From Bacillota bacterium (GTDB taxonomy: Bacteria; Bacillota; Bacilli; Alicyclobacillales; SLC66), in assembly GCA_021820975.1 (NCBI GenBank), contig JAKADA010000006.1, positions 1 through 64,000 on the forward strand: a DNA stretch of 64,000 nt, in the 5' to 3' direction. The notes below the pieces were generated by a model, which saw only the letters and a list, made by a program, of their open reading frames with translations, was not told the origin of the DNA and searched no databases. Each line of letters starts with the position of its first letter. Positions within the stretch are counted from its first letter, which is position 1. Both the position numbers and the translations under genes were made by a program. Positions 17,823-27,159 of the stretch are shown here, piece by piece.

Positions 17823-18890
17823 GTGGATGGTAAAGAGTTTTTAATGCGCTTGTCTGAAGTGCCTGGAGGTAGTGGTGATGAACGAAACGTGGGCAAGTTT
17901 CTCATTGAACACACAAAAAACTTGGTGGATTCAGCGACTGTTGATGCCATCGGCAATGTCGTGCTATTTCGTCAAGGGACAGGTCAGATAAATGGCCCTA
18001 AGGTGATGATTGCGGCGCACATGGACGAGATCACATTAATGGTGCAAAAAATCGATCAAGGCGGTTTTTTACGGGTTGTTCAGGTTGGAGGATTTGATCC
18101 GCGCACCTTGCTTGGGCAAGAAGTTGTGGTGCACGGTCAAACTGGCAATTATGTTGGCGTCATTGGGGCTAAACCACCGCATCTTTCAACACCGGAAGAA
18201 CGCAAAAAAACAGTCCCATTGCAAGATCTCTTCGTCGATGTGGCGATGCCTGAAACGATGGTTCAAGCGTGCATTCAAGTGGGGGACCGTATTACAATTC
18301 GCCGTACATGTATGCCCTTGTTGAACGAGCGACTTGCGGGAAAGGCTATGGATAACCGCGCGAGTGTGACGGCTTTGATGGTTTGCTTGCAAGAATTACA
18401 AGGAAAACATACGCAAGCCGATGTGTATGCCGTAGGTACTGTTCAAGAGGAAATAGGCAGCAAAGGTGCGCAAACTGCTGCTTTTGCCATTATGCCAGAT
18501 GTAGCTATCGCGGTTGACGTATGCCATGGTGAAACACCTGGTGTGGCAAGCGATCTGGTACAAGAAATTGGCGGCGGACCTGTGCTTTCTTTTGGACCGA
18601 ACATTCATCCGAAGATTTTCACGCGTTTAAAAGAGATAGCAAAACAGCACGGTATTGCTGTACAAGTGGAAGTAACCCAGGGTGCTACATGGACTGATGC
18701 TGATCCTATGCAAATCGTTCAAGCTGGCATTGCTACCGGACTTATCTCCATTGCACTTCGTTACATGCATACATCTGTAGAAACTTTATCTTACGACGAT
18801 GTTCATCAAGTGGGTAAACTTCTTGCACGATTCATTGAAAGCTTGGATCACGCGTTTGTGGAGGGTTTGACATGTTACTTAAACAACTGA
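17823..18890 (+). CDS. M42-family aminopeptidase, paralogue 1
   Basis: M42 glutamyl/leucyl aminopeptidases are two-metal exopeptidases that form large cytosolic TET particles. All key residues are visible: metal His in AHMDE, the bridging Asp in MDNRAS, the catalytic Glu pair in VQEEIGSKGA, Asp in VDVCHGE and the final metal His in RYMHTSVE. GTG 17823 (after GCAGGTG) gives 355 residues. It is the first of three tandem M42 genes; the next start lies inside its 3' end (19-base overlap). Confidence 0.93.
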   Translation: MDGKEFLMRLSEVPGGSGDERNVGKFLIEHTKNLVDSATVDAIGNVVLFRQGTGQINGPKVMIAAHMDEITLMVQKIDQGGFLRVVQVGGFDPRTLLGQEVVVHGQTGNYVGVIGAKPPHLSTPEERKKTVPLQDLFVDVAMPETMVQACIQVGDRITIRRTCMPLLNERLAGKAMDNRASVTALMVCLQELQGKHTQADVYAVGTVQEEIGSKGAQTAAFAIMPDVAIAVDVCHGETPGVASDLVQEIGGGPVLSFGPNIHPKIFTRLKEIAKQHGIAVQVEVTQGATWTDADPMQIVQAGIATGLISIALRYMHTSVETLSYDDVHQVGKLLARFIESLDHAFVEGLTCYLNN

Positions 18891-19912
18891 CAGAAGCGGT
18901 CGGACCGTCTGGTTTTGAAACGCAGGTACGCAATCTCATTTATAAAGAAGCAAATCCATTCGCACAAAATGTCTATACAGACTCGTTAGGAACGCTTTTT
19001 ATCGAAAAAAACATGACTGCAAAAGGTCCCAAGGTATTGTTAACAGCTCATATGGATGAAGTGAGTTTTATGATTGTTGGTATTGAGGAAACTGGGCTAA
19101 TGCGCTTTCGACCTATCGGTGGCGTGGATGTTCGGATTCTTGTCTCAAAAGTGGTTCTCGTGGGAGATAAAGGTCTTTATGGTGTGATCGGCTCAAAAGC
19201 CGTTCATTTGCAGAAAAAAGAAGAACGTGAGCATCCACTTGAGCTAGACCAATTGTTTATTGACATTGGTGCATCGTCCAAGCAAGAAGCCGAAGAACAT
19301 GTTGCCGTAGGCGATATTGCGGTATTTGCAACGACGTATGAAGAGATTGGTGATGAATGTGCCAAATCAAAATCGTTTGATGACCGCGTAGGGTGTGCTG
19401 TTTTATTAGAAACTTTGAAGAAAGATTTTGCCCTACCTTTGGTATTCGCCTTTACCGTTCAGGAGGAAATCGGCTTACGTGGTGCTGCTCCTGCCGCCTA
19501 TCGTACGAATCCTGATTTGGCTATCGTTCTTGAAGGTACAGTGTGTTCCGATGGACCTGATACACCATCACATGGTCAAGCTACGCAAGTTGATCGTGGT
19601 CCTGCCTTATCCGTTGTGGATGCAAAAACGATCGCACATCGCGATTTTTTACAGCATATTTCTCAAGTTGCCAAGGATGCGCATATTCCTTATCAATGGC
19701 GAAGAACGATTGGTGGCGCTAACGACGTTGGAGCTATTCATTTGACTCGAGAAGGGATCGTTAGTGCAGCGATATCCATTCCGACACGGTATATCCATGC
19801 CCCCTCACAAGTGATTAGTTTACGCGATTATAAGCATGCTGTCGACTTGGTTGAAGCGGTATTGCGAAGCATTGAACAAGGGGGATTTGTGAATGACAAA
19901 AACATGGTTTGA
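18872..19912 (+). CDS. M42-family aminopeptidase, paralogue 2
   Basis: A 346-residue M42 peptidase with the complete metal and catalytic set: AHMDE, FDDRVG (bridging Asp), VQEEIGLRGA (catalytic Glu), VLEGTV (Glu in the position that is Asp in paralogue 1) and RYIHAPS. The Glu-for-Asp ligand change occurs in active members of the family and may signal a different substrate preference. ATG 18872 has GGAGGG upstream and lies inside paralogue 1; its own 3' end overlaps paralogue 3 by 20 bases, so the three are co-translated. Confidence 0.93.
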   Translation: MLLKQLTEAVGPSGFETQVRNLIYKEANPFAQNVYTDSLGTLFIEKNMTAKGPKVLLTAHMDEVSFMIVGIEETGLMRFRPIGGVDVRILVSKVVLVGDKGLYGVIGSKAVHLQKKEEREHPLELDQLFIDIGASSKQEAEEHVAVGDIAVFATTYEEIGDECAKSKSFDDRVGCAVLLETLKKDFALPLVFAFTVQEEIGLRGAAPAAYRTNPDLAIVLEGTVCSDGPDTPSHGQATQVDRGPALSVVDAKTIAHRDFLQHISQVAKDAHIPYQWRRTIGGANDVGAIHLTREGIVSAAISIPTRYIHAPSQVISLRDYKHAVDLVEAVLRSIEQGGFVNDKNMV

Positions 19913-20891
19913 ACAATTGATGCATCTGAAGAGCCCTACTGGGGAAGAAAAATTAATGGCTTCATGGCTAAAAGAGACCTTAAAAACGATAGCTGATGAT
20001 GTATTTGAAGATGTGCTAGGTAATGTATATGCGGTGAAAAATCCGCGCCGGGAAATGTCTGAAGTTAAAGAAACGATCATGCTATCAGCTCATATGGATG
20101 AACCCTCCTTCACTGTGATCGACATAGATGATGGTGGATTTTTACGTATTGAAGGCATCGGGGATTGGCATGCGGTTAATCTTATTGGTGCGCGCCTCTT
20201 ATTTGCGCGTACGCAAACCATTGGCGTGGTAGGTGTAGAACCTCATGTGGAATTAGCTGATGTTGCATTTCGCCATCTTTTTGTCGATATAGCAGCAAAA
20301 AATCGGAAAGATGCGGAACAACGAATTGCTGTTGGTGATTTGGCTACGGTGCATGGTGCGGTGGAAACGATGACGTCTGATGTCTTCGTCGGCCCCGTTC
20401 TTAGTAACCGTATTTCCTGTGCTGTGTTGCTTGAAGTATTACAAAAAGCAAACAATCAAAGTAAAATGGTGGCTGTTTTCACGGTACAAAAGCAAGTAGG
20501 GTCGCGAGGTGCACGCGTAGCATCGTATCGGGTAAATTCAGACTTAGCTGTGGTGATAGATGTAACTAAAGCAGGAGATACTCCGCATGCAGAAAGACCT
20601 TCTTTAGCGTTAGGGCAAGGCCCAGCTATTAAAATGCTCGATGCCACTATGGTCGTAGCACCCACGGTGCGTGATCGTTTGATCGATTGTGCAAATAAGG
20701 CAGGCGTAACGTATCAACGTGAAGTTTCACCTGCAACGACAAGTGATGCCAATGCATTGTTTGTAAGTCGTGGTGGTATTCCGACGGGTGGAGTATCGAT
20801 TGTCACGAGGCAAGCGTCTTTCTTTTCAAACATGGTACATGTTGCTGATATGAAGAAGGCTGTAACTTTGTTGACGACATTGGTAGAATAG
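19893..20891 (+). CDS. M42-family homologue lacking catalytic residues, paralogue 3
   Basis: A 332-residue M42-fold protein that keeps the first ligand (AHMDE) and an Asp (VIDVTK). It has lost the bridging Asp (SNRIS in place of DNR/DDR), both glutamates (VQKQVGSRGA in place of VQEEIG) and the final His (TRQASFFSN in place of RYMHTS). The frame is intact with a good ribosome site (AAGGGGGA), so it is a conserved-looking pseudo-enzyme rather than a decayed gene. A structural or regulatory subunit in a mixed TET particle is a reasonable inference. Confidence 0.87.
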   Translation: MTKTWFEQLMHLKSPTGEEKLMASWLKETLKTIADDVFEDVLGNVYAVKNPRREMSEVKETIMLSAHMDEPSFTVIDIDDGGFLRIEGIGDWHAVNLIGARLLFARTQTIGVVGVEPHVELADVAFRHLFVDIAAKNRKDAEQRIAVGDLATVHGAVETMTSDVFVGPVLSNRISCAVLLEVLQKANNQSKMVAVFTVQKQVGSRGARVASYRVNSDLAVVIDVTKAGDTPHAERPSLALGQGPAIKMLDATMVVAPTVRDRLIDCANKAGVTYQREVSPATTSDANALFVSRGGIPTGGVSIVTRQASFFSNMVHVADMKKAVTLLTTLVE

Positions 20892-20913
20892 CGTAATAAT
20901 TATAACTTTGTAG

Positions 20914-20919
20914 TATAAT
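20914..20919 (+). promoter_or_regulatory. Possible -10 element for aroC
   Basis: TATAAT lies 31 bases before the aroC start. No good -35 hexamer is seen 16-18 bases upstream, so this is a weak promoter call. Confidence 0.35.
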
Positions 20920-20949
20920 GTAACAAACACGAGGTGAGGAGTGGGCGAT

Positions 20950-22122
20950 GTGCTGCGCTATTTGACCGCAGGAGAATCACACGGTCCATCCCTCACGGCT
21001 ATTCTTGAGGGATTACCAGCAAATTTGAAGATTGATATCGAAGCTGTCAACCACCAACTGTGGCGCAGACAGCAAGGGCATGGACGCGGATTTCGCATGA
21101 AAATCGAGTCGGATACTATTGAAATTTTATCTGGCGTTCGTTTTTTGCACACGCTTGGCACACCACTTGCATTTGTGATTGCTAACCGTGATTACAAGAA
21201 TTGGACCAATCGTATGGATCCTACAGCCACGAAACCTGAAAATCTGGCTGTGGTCACTAAACCTCGCCCAGGGCATGCGGATTTGTCAGGATATTTAAAG
21301 TATGAATTAGACGATATTCGGGATGTCTTAGAGCGTGCTAGCGCTAGAAATACGGCGACATTAGTTGCTGTCGGCGCAATTGCAAGACAACTCTTAGCTG
21401 AATTTTCGATTACTGTTTACTCACATGTTGTGCAAATTGGTCATGAGTCGATACAAGAAGACCGTTTGCAAGGACAGAGTATTGAAGAGATTGCTCTTCA
21501 TGCAGAGGCGTCTTCTGTGCGAGTTGCAGATGAAAAGGCGCAAAAGAACATGATCGCAGAGATTGATCGCGCAAAAGAGGCAGGTAACACTGTTGGCGGT
21601 ATCTTTGAGGTCGTGGCCACTGGTGTTCCCGTTGGACTGGGTAGTTACGCTATGCCAGATCGCCGTCTTGACGCTCGTCTTGCAGGAGCCGTTATGGGTA
21701 TACAGGCAATCAAAGGTGTAGAGATTGGACTTGGTTTTGAAGCGGCAAGAAAACCAGGTTCACAAGTTCATGATGCGATATATCATCAGGAGCAAAAAGG
21801 ATTTTATCGTGATCGTAATGGTGCCGGCGGAATAGAAGGCGGTGTGTCAAATGGTGAGCCCATTGTCGTACGTGCAGCCATGAAACCGATCCCTACACTC
21901 TACAAACCTCTTGATAGTGTAGATGTCGTAACCAAAGAGGCTTTTGTGGCTGCAATTGAACGGTCAGATGCTTGTGCTGTTCCGGCAGCAAGTGTCGTTG
22001 GTGAAAACACAGTAGCTTTTGTTTTAGCCGAGGCGTTGATCGAAAAATTTGGCGGCGATTCGATTCAAGAAATGCGGAGAAATTACGATAGCTATATAAA
22101 ACGGATGCAAGAGAGGTCCTAG
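20950..22122 (+). CDS. aroC: Chorismate synthase
   Basis: Converts EPSP to chorismate with reduced flavin; called aroF in B. subtilis. The N-terminus LRYLTAGESHGPSLTAILEG and the later GGIEGGVSNGEPIVVRAAMKP region are diagnostic. GTG 20950 is preferred over GTG 20941 because GAGGTGAGGAG ends at 20941, and because the protein then begins at the family start (390 aa). It opens the aromatic supraoperon, and aroB begins four bases after its stop. Confidence 0.97.
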   Translation: MLRYLTAGESHGPSLTAILEGLPANLKIDIEAVNHQLWRRQQGHGRGFRMKIESDTIEILSGVRFLHTLGTPLAFVIANRDYKNWTNRMDPTATKPENLAVVTKPRPGHADLSGYLKYELDDIRDVLERASARNTATLVAVGAIARQLLAEFSITVYSHVVQIGHESIQEDRLQGQSIEEIALHAEASSVRVADEKAQKNMIAEIDRAKEAGNTVGGIFEVVATGVPVGLGSYAMPDRRLDARLAGAVMGIQAIKGVEIGLGFEAARKPGSQVHDAIYHQEQKGFYRDRNGAGGIEGGVSNGEPIVVRAAMKPIPTLYKPLDSVDVVTKEAFVAAIERSDACAVPAASVVGENTVAFVLAEALIEKFGGDSIQEMRRNYDSYIKRMQERS

Positions 22123-22125
22123 AGG

Positions 22126-23238
22126 ATGACATCACCTTATACACTTTCGATCTCCTCTTTATCCGGCTCGTATGAGGTGATCATTGGTCATGAGTTGCTC
22201 GCCCAAGTGGATCTTTATTTGTCACGGGTTGTAGAACCTGAATCGCCGCTTTTGATTGTCTACGATGAGCGACTTGAAAACTTGGGATATGTTGATATCG
22301 TTCATGCGAGTTTGCGTAACGTTTTTGCACAGGTGCATAAAATTTCTGTGCCATCGGGTGAAGCATCGAAGTCGTTGTCACAAGCCGCTCGACTGTATGA
22401 AACATGCGTAGCCTGTGGCCTTGATCGACAAGCGGTTTTGGTGGCACTTGGTGGTGGTGTCATCGGTGATTTGACGGGATTCGTTGCCGCTACTTACATG
22501 CGTGGTGTGCGATTTGTTCAAGTACCAACAACACTTCTTGCACACGATTCGAGTATTGGCGGCAAGGTGGCTATTGATATCGCGCAAGGTAAAAATCTCG
22601 TCGGTGCTTTTCATGCACCAAAACTTGTTTTATACGATGTGGCGACGCTAGCGTCTTTAACGCCAAGAGATCTCTCAAGTGGACTCGCAGAAGCGATTAA
22701 GCATGGTATGATTAAAGATCATGAACTCTTTTTTTGGATTCGTGATCATGCGAACGCGCTTGTTCGTGCGGATGTACAGGCGCTAGAAAGACTATTGGCA
22801 CGATCTTGTCAGGTTAAAGCGGATATTGTCTCTGTCGATGAACGAGAAGCAGGACTACGAGCCATTCTTAATTTCGGGCATACGATTGGGCATGCTCTAG
22901 AGATGTTAGCAGAGGGCGAACTTACGCATGGCGAAGCAGTAAGTCTTGGTATGGTGCTTGAAACGCAAGTTGCCATCCACATGGGTCTGGCTCATGAGCA
23001 AGTGCTTCAGGATCTTAATTTCATTCTTCAAGAAGTTCACTTACCGATAGCTATTCCCGCATCGCTACTTGGTAAATTTCAGCTTGCTGCAGTGTTAGAA
23101 TTGATGCGCCATGACAAAAAATCAGTACGACGCAGTTTGTCTTTTGTTTTGCCAAAGGCTATCGGTGAGGTGGTCATTAGAAAGGACGTGCCAGAAGAAC
23201 ACGTATTGGCTGTTCTTGAGGCCTTATTGCCCTATTGA
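22126..23238 (+). CDS. aroB: 3-dehydroquinate synthase
   Basis: Makes 3-dehydroquinate from DAHP, the second step of the shikimate pathway, using NAD and zinc. The glycine-rich NAD-binding segment is ALGGGVIGDLTGFVA and the metal ligands lie in EAIKHG, NFGHTIGHALE and THGEAV. It is 370 residues long, start ATG 22126 after TAGAGG. In bacilli aroB is followed by aroH; here the trp leader follows directly. Confidence 0.97.
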   Translation: MTSPYTLSISSLSGSYEVIIGHELLAQVDLYLSRVVEPESPLLIVYDERLENLGYVDIVHASLRNVFAQVHKISVPSGEASKSLSQAARLYETCVACGLDRQAVLVALGGGVIGDLTGFVAATYMRGVRFVQVPTTLLAHDSSIGGKVAIDIAQGKNLVGAFHAPKLVLYDVATLASLTPRDLSSGLAEAIKHGMIKDHELFFWIRDHANALVRADVQALERLLARSCQVKADIVSVDEREAGLRAILNFGHTIGHALEMLAEGELTHGEAVSLGMVLETQVAIHMGLAHEQVLQDLNFILQEVHLPIAIPASLLGKFQLAAVLELMRHDKKSVRRSLSFVLPKAIGEVVIRKDVPEEHVLAVLEALLPY

Positions 23239-23503
23239 CCAAAACAGCAGCATCGTAGTAGGATGTAACAAAGTAATAACCGTGCGGATCGGATAGCCGA
23301 TGCGGCGGACGAGAGACAGAAGGCAGTCTTGCCTTAGTTAGCGTGAGCGGAGCAGAGTAGAGCTGAAAATATGACAGGTGAAACCGTTCGACAGTGATAC
23401 GGATTCTCTTGTCGTCTATACAGCGACGTTCACGAACTAAGGAAAATCCTTAGTTCTTTTTTATGATTACGTATGCTGTTGCAGATAGACGGGAGGAGAT
23501 AGT
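23239..23503 (+). promoter_or_regulatory. trp operon leader: antiterminator/terminator with UAG/GAG triplets
   Basis: A 265-base leader between aroB and trpD. An intrinsic terminator occupies 23434-23462. Its 5' arm can instead pair with upstream sequence: 23332-23349 pairs with 23427-23442 (16 bp, one AG bulge, one G-U), forming an antiterminator. Six (T/G)AG triplets at 23335, 23339, 23345, 23350, 23355 and 23360 overlap that antiterminator strand; the last four are spaced exactly five bases apart. A hairpin AAGGCA/TGCCTT (23320-23335) competes too. No TGG occurs in 23239-23433, which speaks against a tryptophan leader peptide or a Trp T-box. The layout resembles TRAP-controlled attenuation, but with fewer triplets than B. 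subtilis (11). Confidence 0.75.
23434..23462 (+). terminator. Attenuator terminator before trpD
   Basis: GAACTAAGGA (23434-23443) and TCCTTAGTTC (23447-23456) form a perfect 10-bp stem with an AAA loop, followed by six T residues. Its 5' arm is shared with the proposed antiterminator. Confidence 0.9.
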
Positions 23504-24532
23504 ATGAAAGATATTTTATTAGCGTTATCACGTGGTGAAAATCTTTCTGAGCCAGCTGCGCAAGATGCGATGCACCAGATGATGAGTGGTTCTGCGAGTC
23601 CAGCTCAGATTGCAGCTTATTTGACGTTATTGCAAGTGAAAGGTGAAACGATTGAAGAACTTACTGGCAGTGTACGTGCCATGAGGGATCATGCTATTCA
23701 ATTGGCCTTGCCATACGACAATGTAATCGATACGTGTGGAACCGGTGGAGACCATGCAGGGACGTTTAATATCTCAACAGCAGCCTCTTTCGTTCTTGCG
23801 GCAGGTTCCGTACGAGTAGCGAAGCACGGAAATCGTGCTGCTTCAAGCCTTACGGGTAGTGCGGACGTACTAGCAGAACTGGGTGTAGCGATTGATTTGA
23901 CTCCGCTTCAAGCGAAACGCTGTCTTGATGAGACAGGTTTTTGTTTCTTGTTTGCTCAGTCGTATCATCCAGCAATGAGATATGTAGCGCCTATTCGTAA
24001 AGAACTTGGATTTCGTACGATGTTCAATTTCCTCGGGCCATTGACGAATCCAGCGAGTCCGAAATTCCAAGTGCTTGGTACTCCTTCTATTGAAGTGGCT
24101 GAAAAAATGGCAAGCGTATTAGCGGCTCTTGGCTGTCAGCGCGCGCTCGTCGTACATGCGCAAGATGGTTTAGATGAATTATCGATTGCAGGTATGTCCT
24201 ATGTATACGAGGTTAACCAAGGAACTGTGCAATCCTACAACGTTACACCGGCAGATTTCGGCTTACAATCGCATCCACTTCAAGCTATTGCTGGAGGTGA
24301 TTCGGCAGAGAATGCAGATATTATTCGGCAGATTTTTCAAGGTGAAAAAGGAGCCCGGCGTAATGTGGTTGTGATGAATGCGGCTGCTGGTTTCTATGCT
24401 GCCAAACAGGTGACATCGTATCTTGAGGGAGCACGTTTGGCAGAAAGATTAATCGATGAGGGCAAAGCGGCGCAAAAACTACACGAGGTCTGCGCATTTA
24501 GTCAAAGCGTGACGGAGGGATTGCTTGCGTGA
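23504..24532 (+). CDS. trpD: Anthranilate phosphoribosyltransferase
   Basis: Joins anthranilate and PRPP. The PRPP-binding motif DTCGTGGDHAGTFNIST (about 79-95), KHGNRAASS and the anthranilate-pocket region PAMRYVAPIRKELGFRTMFNFLGPLTNP are present. It has 342 residues and starts at ATG 23504 after GGGAGGAG. It is the first gene after the attenuator, whereas in bacilli trpE comes first. The stop overlaps the trpC start (GTGA). Confidence 0.98.
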   Translation: MKDILLALSRGENLSEPAAQDAMHQMMSGSASPAQIAAYLTLLQVKGETIEELTGSVRAMRDHAIQLALPYDNVIDTCGTGGDHAGTFNISTAASFVLAAGSVRVAKHGNRAASSLTGSADVLAELGVAIDLTPLQAKRCLDETGFCFLFAQSYHPAMRYVAPIRKELGFRTMFNFLGPLTNPASPKFQVLGTPSIEVAEKMASVLAALGCQRALVVHAQDGLDELSIAGMSYVYEVNQGTVQSYNVTPADFGLQSHPLQAIAGGDSAENADIIRQIFQGEKGARRNVVVMNAAAGFYAAKQVTSYLEGARLAERLIDEGKAAQKLHEVCAFSQSVTEGLLA

Positions 24533-25323
24533 GTATTTTAGATGACATTTTAGCGACAAAAGAGCAAGAGGTACTGCGTTTACGCGATTCTGTATCGTAT
24601 GAAGATTTTAGGGTTATTATCGATGCAATGCCTGCGCCACGCTCTTTGGCACAGGCATTGCGTAACAAAAAACATGTAGGACTTATTGCAGAAATAAAAA
24701 AAGCTTCGCCATCCAAAGGCATCATTTCTACAGATTTTCAGCCGATAAGGCAAGCGCAAGCTTATCAGCAAGGTGGGGCTGATGCCATATCTGTATTGAC
24801 CGATGAAACCTATTTTCAAGGATCGACAGCTGTTCTACAACAAGTCGCTCAAGTCGCTGAGATCCCGATTTTGCGTAAAGATTTTATCATCGATGAATGG
24901 CAAGTATATGAGTCGCGAGTCATTGGTGCTGATGCGATTTTACTTATTGCCTCTGCCTTACCTGATGATAAATTAACCACACTTTATGCGCTTAGTATGC
25001 AGTTAGGAATGGATGTTCTGCTTGAGGTACACAGCATAGAGGAATTGCAACGTGTCTTGCCTATCAGTCCCTGCATTATTGGCATTAATAATCGTGATTT
25101 GCGAACTTTTCAAGTTGACTTGCAGCAAACGGTTGCAATCGCTGCCTTAGTTCCACCAACAACGGTTCTTGTTAGTGAAAGTGGCCTAACTCGGAATGAG
25201 GACATTGTTATAGTAAAACAAGCAGGTGCTCATGCGGTGTTAGTGGGAGAATCTCTTATGCGCTCAGGTATTGCAGGGGCAGCCTTAGCCATTAAAGAGT
25301 TATTGTACGGATCTTCGTTATGA
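24529..25323 (+). CDS. trpC: Indole-3-glycerol phosphate synthase
   Basis: Closes the indole ring from CdRP. The TIM barrel carries the family motifs AEIKKASPSKGII (about 53-65), LRKDFIID and GINNRDLRTFQVD, with catalytic Lys and Glu residues in these segments. It is 264 residues long. GTG 24529 overlaps the trpD stop, and its own stop overlaps trpF by four bases, so the genes are translationally coupled. Confidence 0.98.
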   Translation: MSILDDILATKEQEVLRLRDSVSYEDFRVIIDAMPAPRSLAQALRNKKHVGLIAEIKKASPSKGIISTDFQPIRQAQAYQQGGADAISVLTDETYFQGSTAVLQQVAQVAEIPILRKDFIIDEWQVYESRVIGADAILLIASALPDDKLTTLYALSMQLGMDVLLEVHSIEELQRVLPISPCIIGINNRDLRTFQVDLQQTVAIAALVPPTTVLVSESGLTRNEDIVIVKQAGAHAVLVGESLMRSGIAGAALAIKELLYGSSL

Positions 25324-25976
25324 CAAAAGTTAAGTTTTGCGGATTGATGTCGTCAAGCGATGTCGTGGAAGCTACCTTGGCAGGTGCTGATTACGTAGGT
25401 TTTGTCCTTGCACCAAGTAAGCGACGTGTTGATCAAAACAATGTTATGCGGTGGCTTGATCAAGCACAGCAACAAACGGGCATAAAAAAGGAAGCTGTAT
25501 TGGTTCTTGTGGATGCAAATCGTGATGAAATATTGCATTTAGTTGAACAAACTGGAGTGCGGCATGTGCAACTTTGCGGACAAGAATCACCAGATTTATG
25601 TAAAGAATTGCGCGCAAACGATGCTATAACTGTTTGGAAAGCATGGCGTGTACGTAATGATGATCGTGACATGCAATTTTGCAAGTATGCAAAAAATGTC
25701 GATGCACTTTTGCTTGACACCTATAAACCTGGCATGGCTGGAGGTTCCGGTGAGACGTTTGCTTGGGATGAGATCGATCGTCTACAATCCTACCTAGATG
25801 CGACGTCAATTGTTGTGGCAGGCGGATTAACACCGGATAATGTTGCTGATTTGTTGCAGCATCATTCGGTTGATGTGGTTGATGTGTCATCAGGCATCGA
25901 AACGGATGGTTGCAAGGATACTTATAAAATGCAACGTTTTATAGAAGAAGTTAGGAGAGTGTCTTATGATTCCTGA
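25320..25976 (+). CDS. trpF: Phosphoribosylanthranilate isomerase
   Basis: Performs the Amadori rearrangement of PRA to CdRP. The catalytic Cys is in VKFCGLM (residue 7) and the catalytic Asp in [17 protein letters not shown] (about 132); the phosphate-binding GGLTPDNV and [11 protein letters not shown] segments are present. It has 218 residues. It overlaps trpC by four bases and trpB by 11 bases. Confidence 0.97.
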   Translation: MTKVKFCGLMSSSDVVEATLAGADYVGFVLAPSKRRVDQNNVMRWLDQAQQQTGIKKEAVLVLVDANRDEILHLVEQTGVRHVQLCGQESPDLCKELRANDAITVWKAWRVRNDDRDMQFCKYAKNVDALLLDTYKPGMAGGSGETFAWDEIDRLQSYLDATSIVVAGGLTPDNVADLLQHHSVDVVDVSSGIETDGCKDTYKMQRFIEEVRRVSYDS

Positions 25977-27159
25977 TGAGTATGGTCGTTTTGGTGAATT
26001 TGGCGGCAAGTATGTTCCCGAAACTTTGATGTCCGCGTTAACGACATTAGAGAAAGATTACCTGAGGTTGTCGCATGATCCTGAATTTACGAAACAACTA
26101 TCGTTTTATCTAGAACATTACCTAGGAAGACAAACGCCTCTTTATTATGCAGAACACCTAACAAAATTGATCGGCGGTGCAAAGATCTATTTAAAGCGTG
26201 AGGATCTTAATCATACAGGCGCACACAAAATGAACAATACGTTAGGTCAGGGTTTGTTGGCTAAAATGACGGGTAAAAAACACGTTATTGCCGAGACTGG
26301 AGCTGGTCAACATGGTGTTGCTTCAGCTACTGTTGCTGCGTTATTAGGGCTTGATTGCACGGTGTTTATGGGTGAAGAGGATATGGAACGCCAAGCGTTG
26401 AATGTTTTTCGAATGCGACTTTTAGGCGCAAAGGTGGTTCCTGCTGTGTCTGGCACCAAAACGCTAAAAGATGCAACGAATGAAGCTTTACGCTTTTGGG
26501 TAGAGCACGTGGAGGATACCTATTATATTATTGGATCGGTGGTAGGGCCTCATCCTTATCCGATGATCGTACGTAATTTTCAACGCATTATAGGTGATGA
26601 GACAAAAGAGCAAATCCTGCTGCAAGAAGGCAGATTGCCTGATTCGATCATCGCTTGTGTTGGTGGCGGAAGTAATGCCATGGGTATTTTTTATCCCTTT
26701 GTTCTGGATAAAGATGTGCGTCTCATCGGCGTAGAAGCCGCTGGTGAAGGAGTTGATACGGCACGTCATGCTGCTTCCATTAGCCGTGGGTCAAAAGGCG
26801 TATTACATGGTGCTATGACCTTGCTATTACAAGATACGTATGGACAGGTTCAGCCTGCTCATTCGGTGTCTGCCGGTTTGGATTACCCTGGGGTGGGACC
26901 AGAACATGCCTATTTGCATGATACGGGAAGAGCGACTTACGTCTCTATAACGGATAAGGAAGCTTTAGATGCTTTTCAACAGCTTGCGCAAGTTGAAGGT
27001 ATTATTCCGGCGCTTGAGTCAGCACACGCGATCGCTTATGCTGTCAAACTCGCTAAGGAATTGCCAAAAGAACATCTCATGGTAGTAAATTTATCCGGCC
27101 GTGGCGATAAGGATGTACACACAGTACAGCAATATTTGGGTGGTGAGTTCCATGGTTAA
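25966..27159 (+). CDS. trpB: Tryptophan synthase beta chain
   Basis: Condenses indole with serine on PLP. The PLP lysine is in HTGAHKMNN (about 87), with the phosphate-binding loop [10 protein letters not shown] and the [14 protein letters not shown] region. The N-terminal [17 protein letters not shown] is the typical TrpB1 sequence. It is 397 residues long. The start is ATG 25966, inside the 3' end of trpF, and it overlaps trpA by eight bases. Confidence 0.98.
   Translation: MIPDEYGRFGEFGGKYVPETLMSALTTLEKDYLRLSHDPEFTKQLSFYLEHYLGRQTPLYYAEHLTKLIGGAKIYLKREDLNHTGAHKMNNTLGQGLLAKMTGKKHVIAETGAGQHGVASATVAALLGLDCTVFMGEEDMERQALNVFRMRLLGAKVVPAVSGTKTLKDATNEALRFWVEHVEDTYYIIGSVVGPHPYPMIVRNFQRIIGDETKEQILLQEGRLPDSIIACVGGGSNAMGIFYPFVLDKDVRLIGVEAAGEGVDTARHAASISRGSKGVLHGAMTLLLQDTYGQVQPAHSVSAGLDYPGVGPEHAYLHDTGRATYVSITDKEALDAFQQLAQVEGIIPALESAHAIAYAVKLAKELPKEHLMVVNLSGRGDKDVHTVQQYLGGEFHG

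Noticed and set aside
23371-23402. T-box-like sequence CAGGTGAAACCGTTC in the trp leader
   Set aside because: Poor match to the T-box consensus, and the leader contains no TGG specifier codon.
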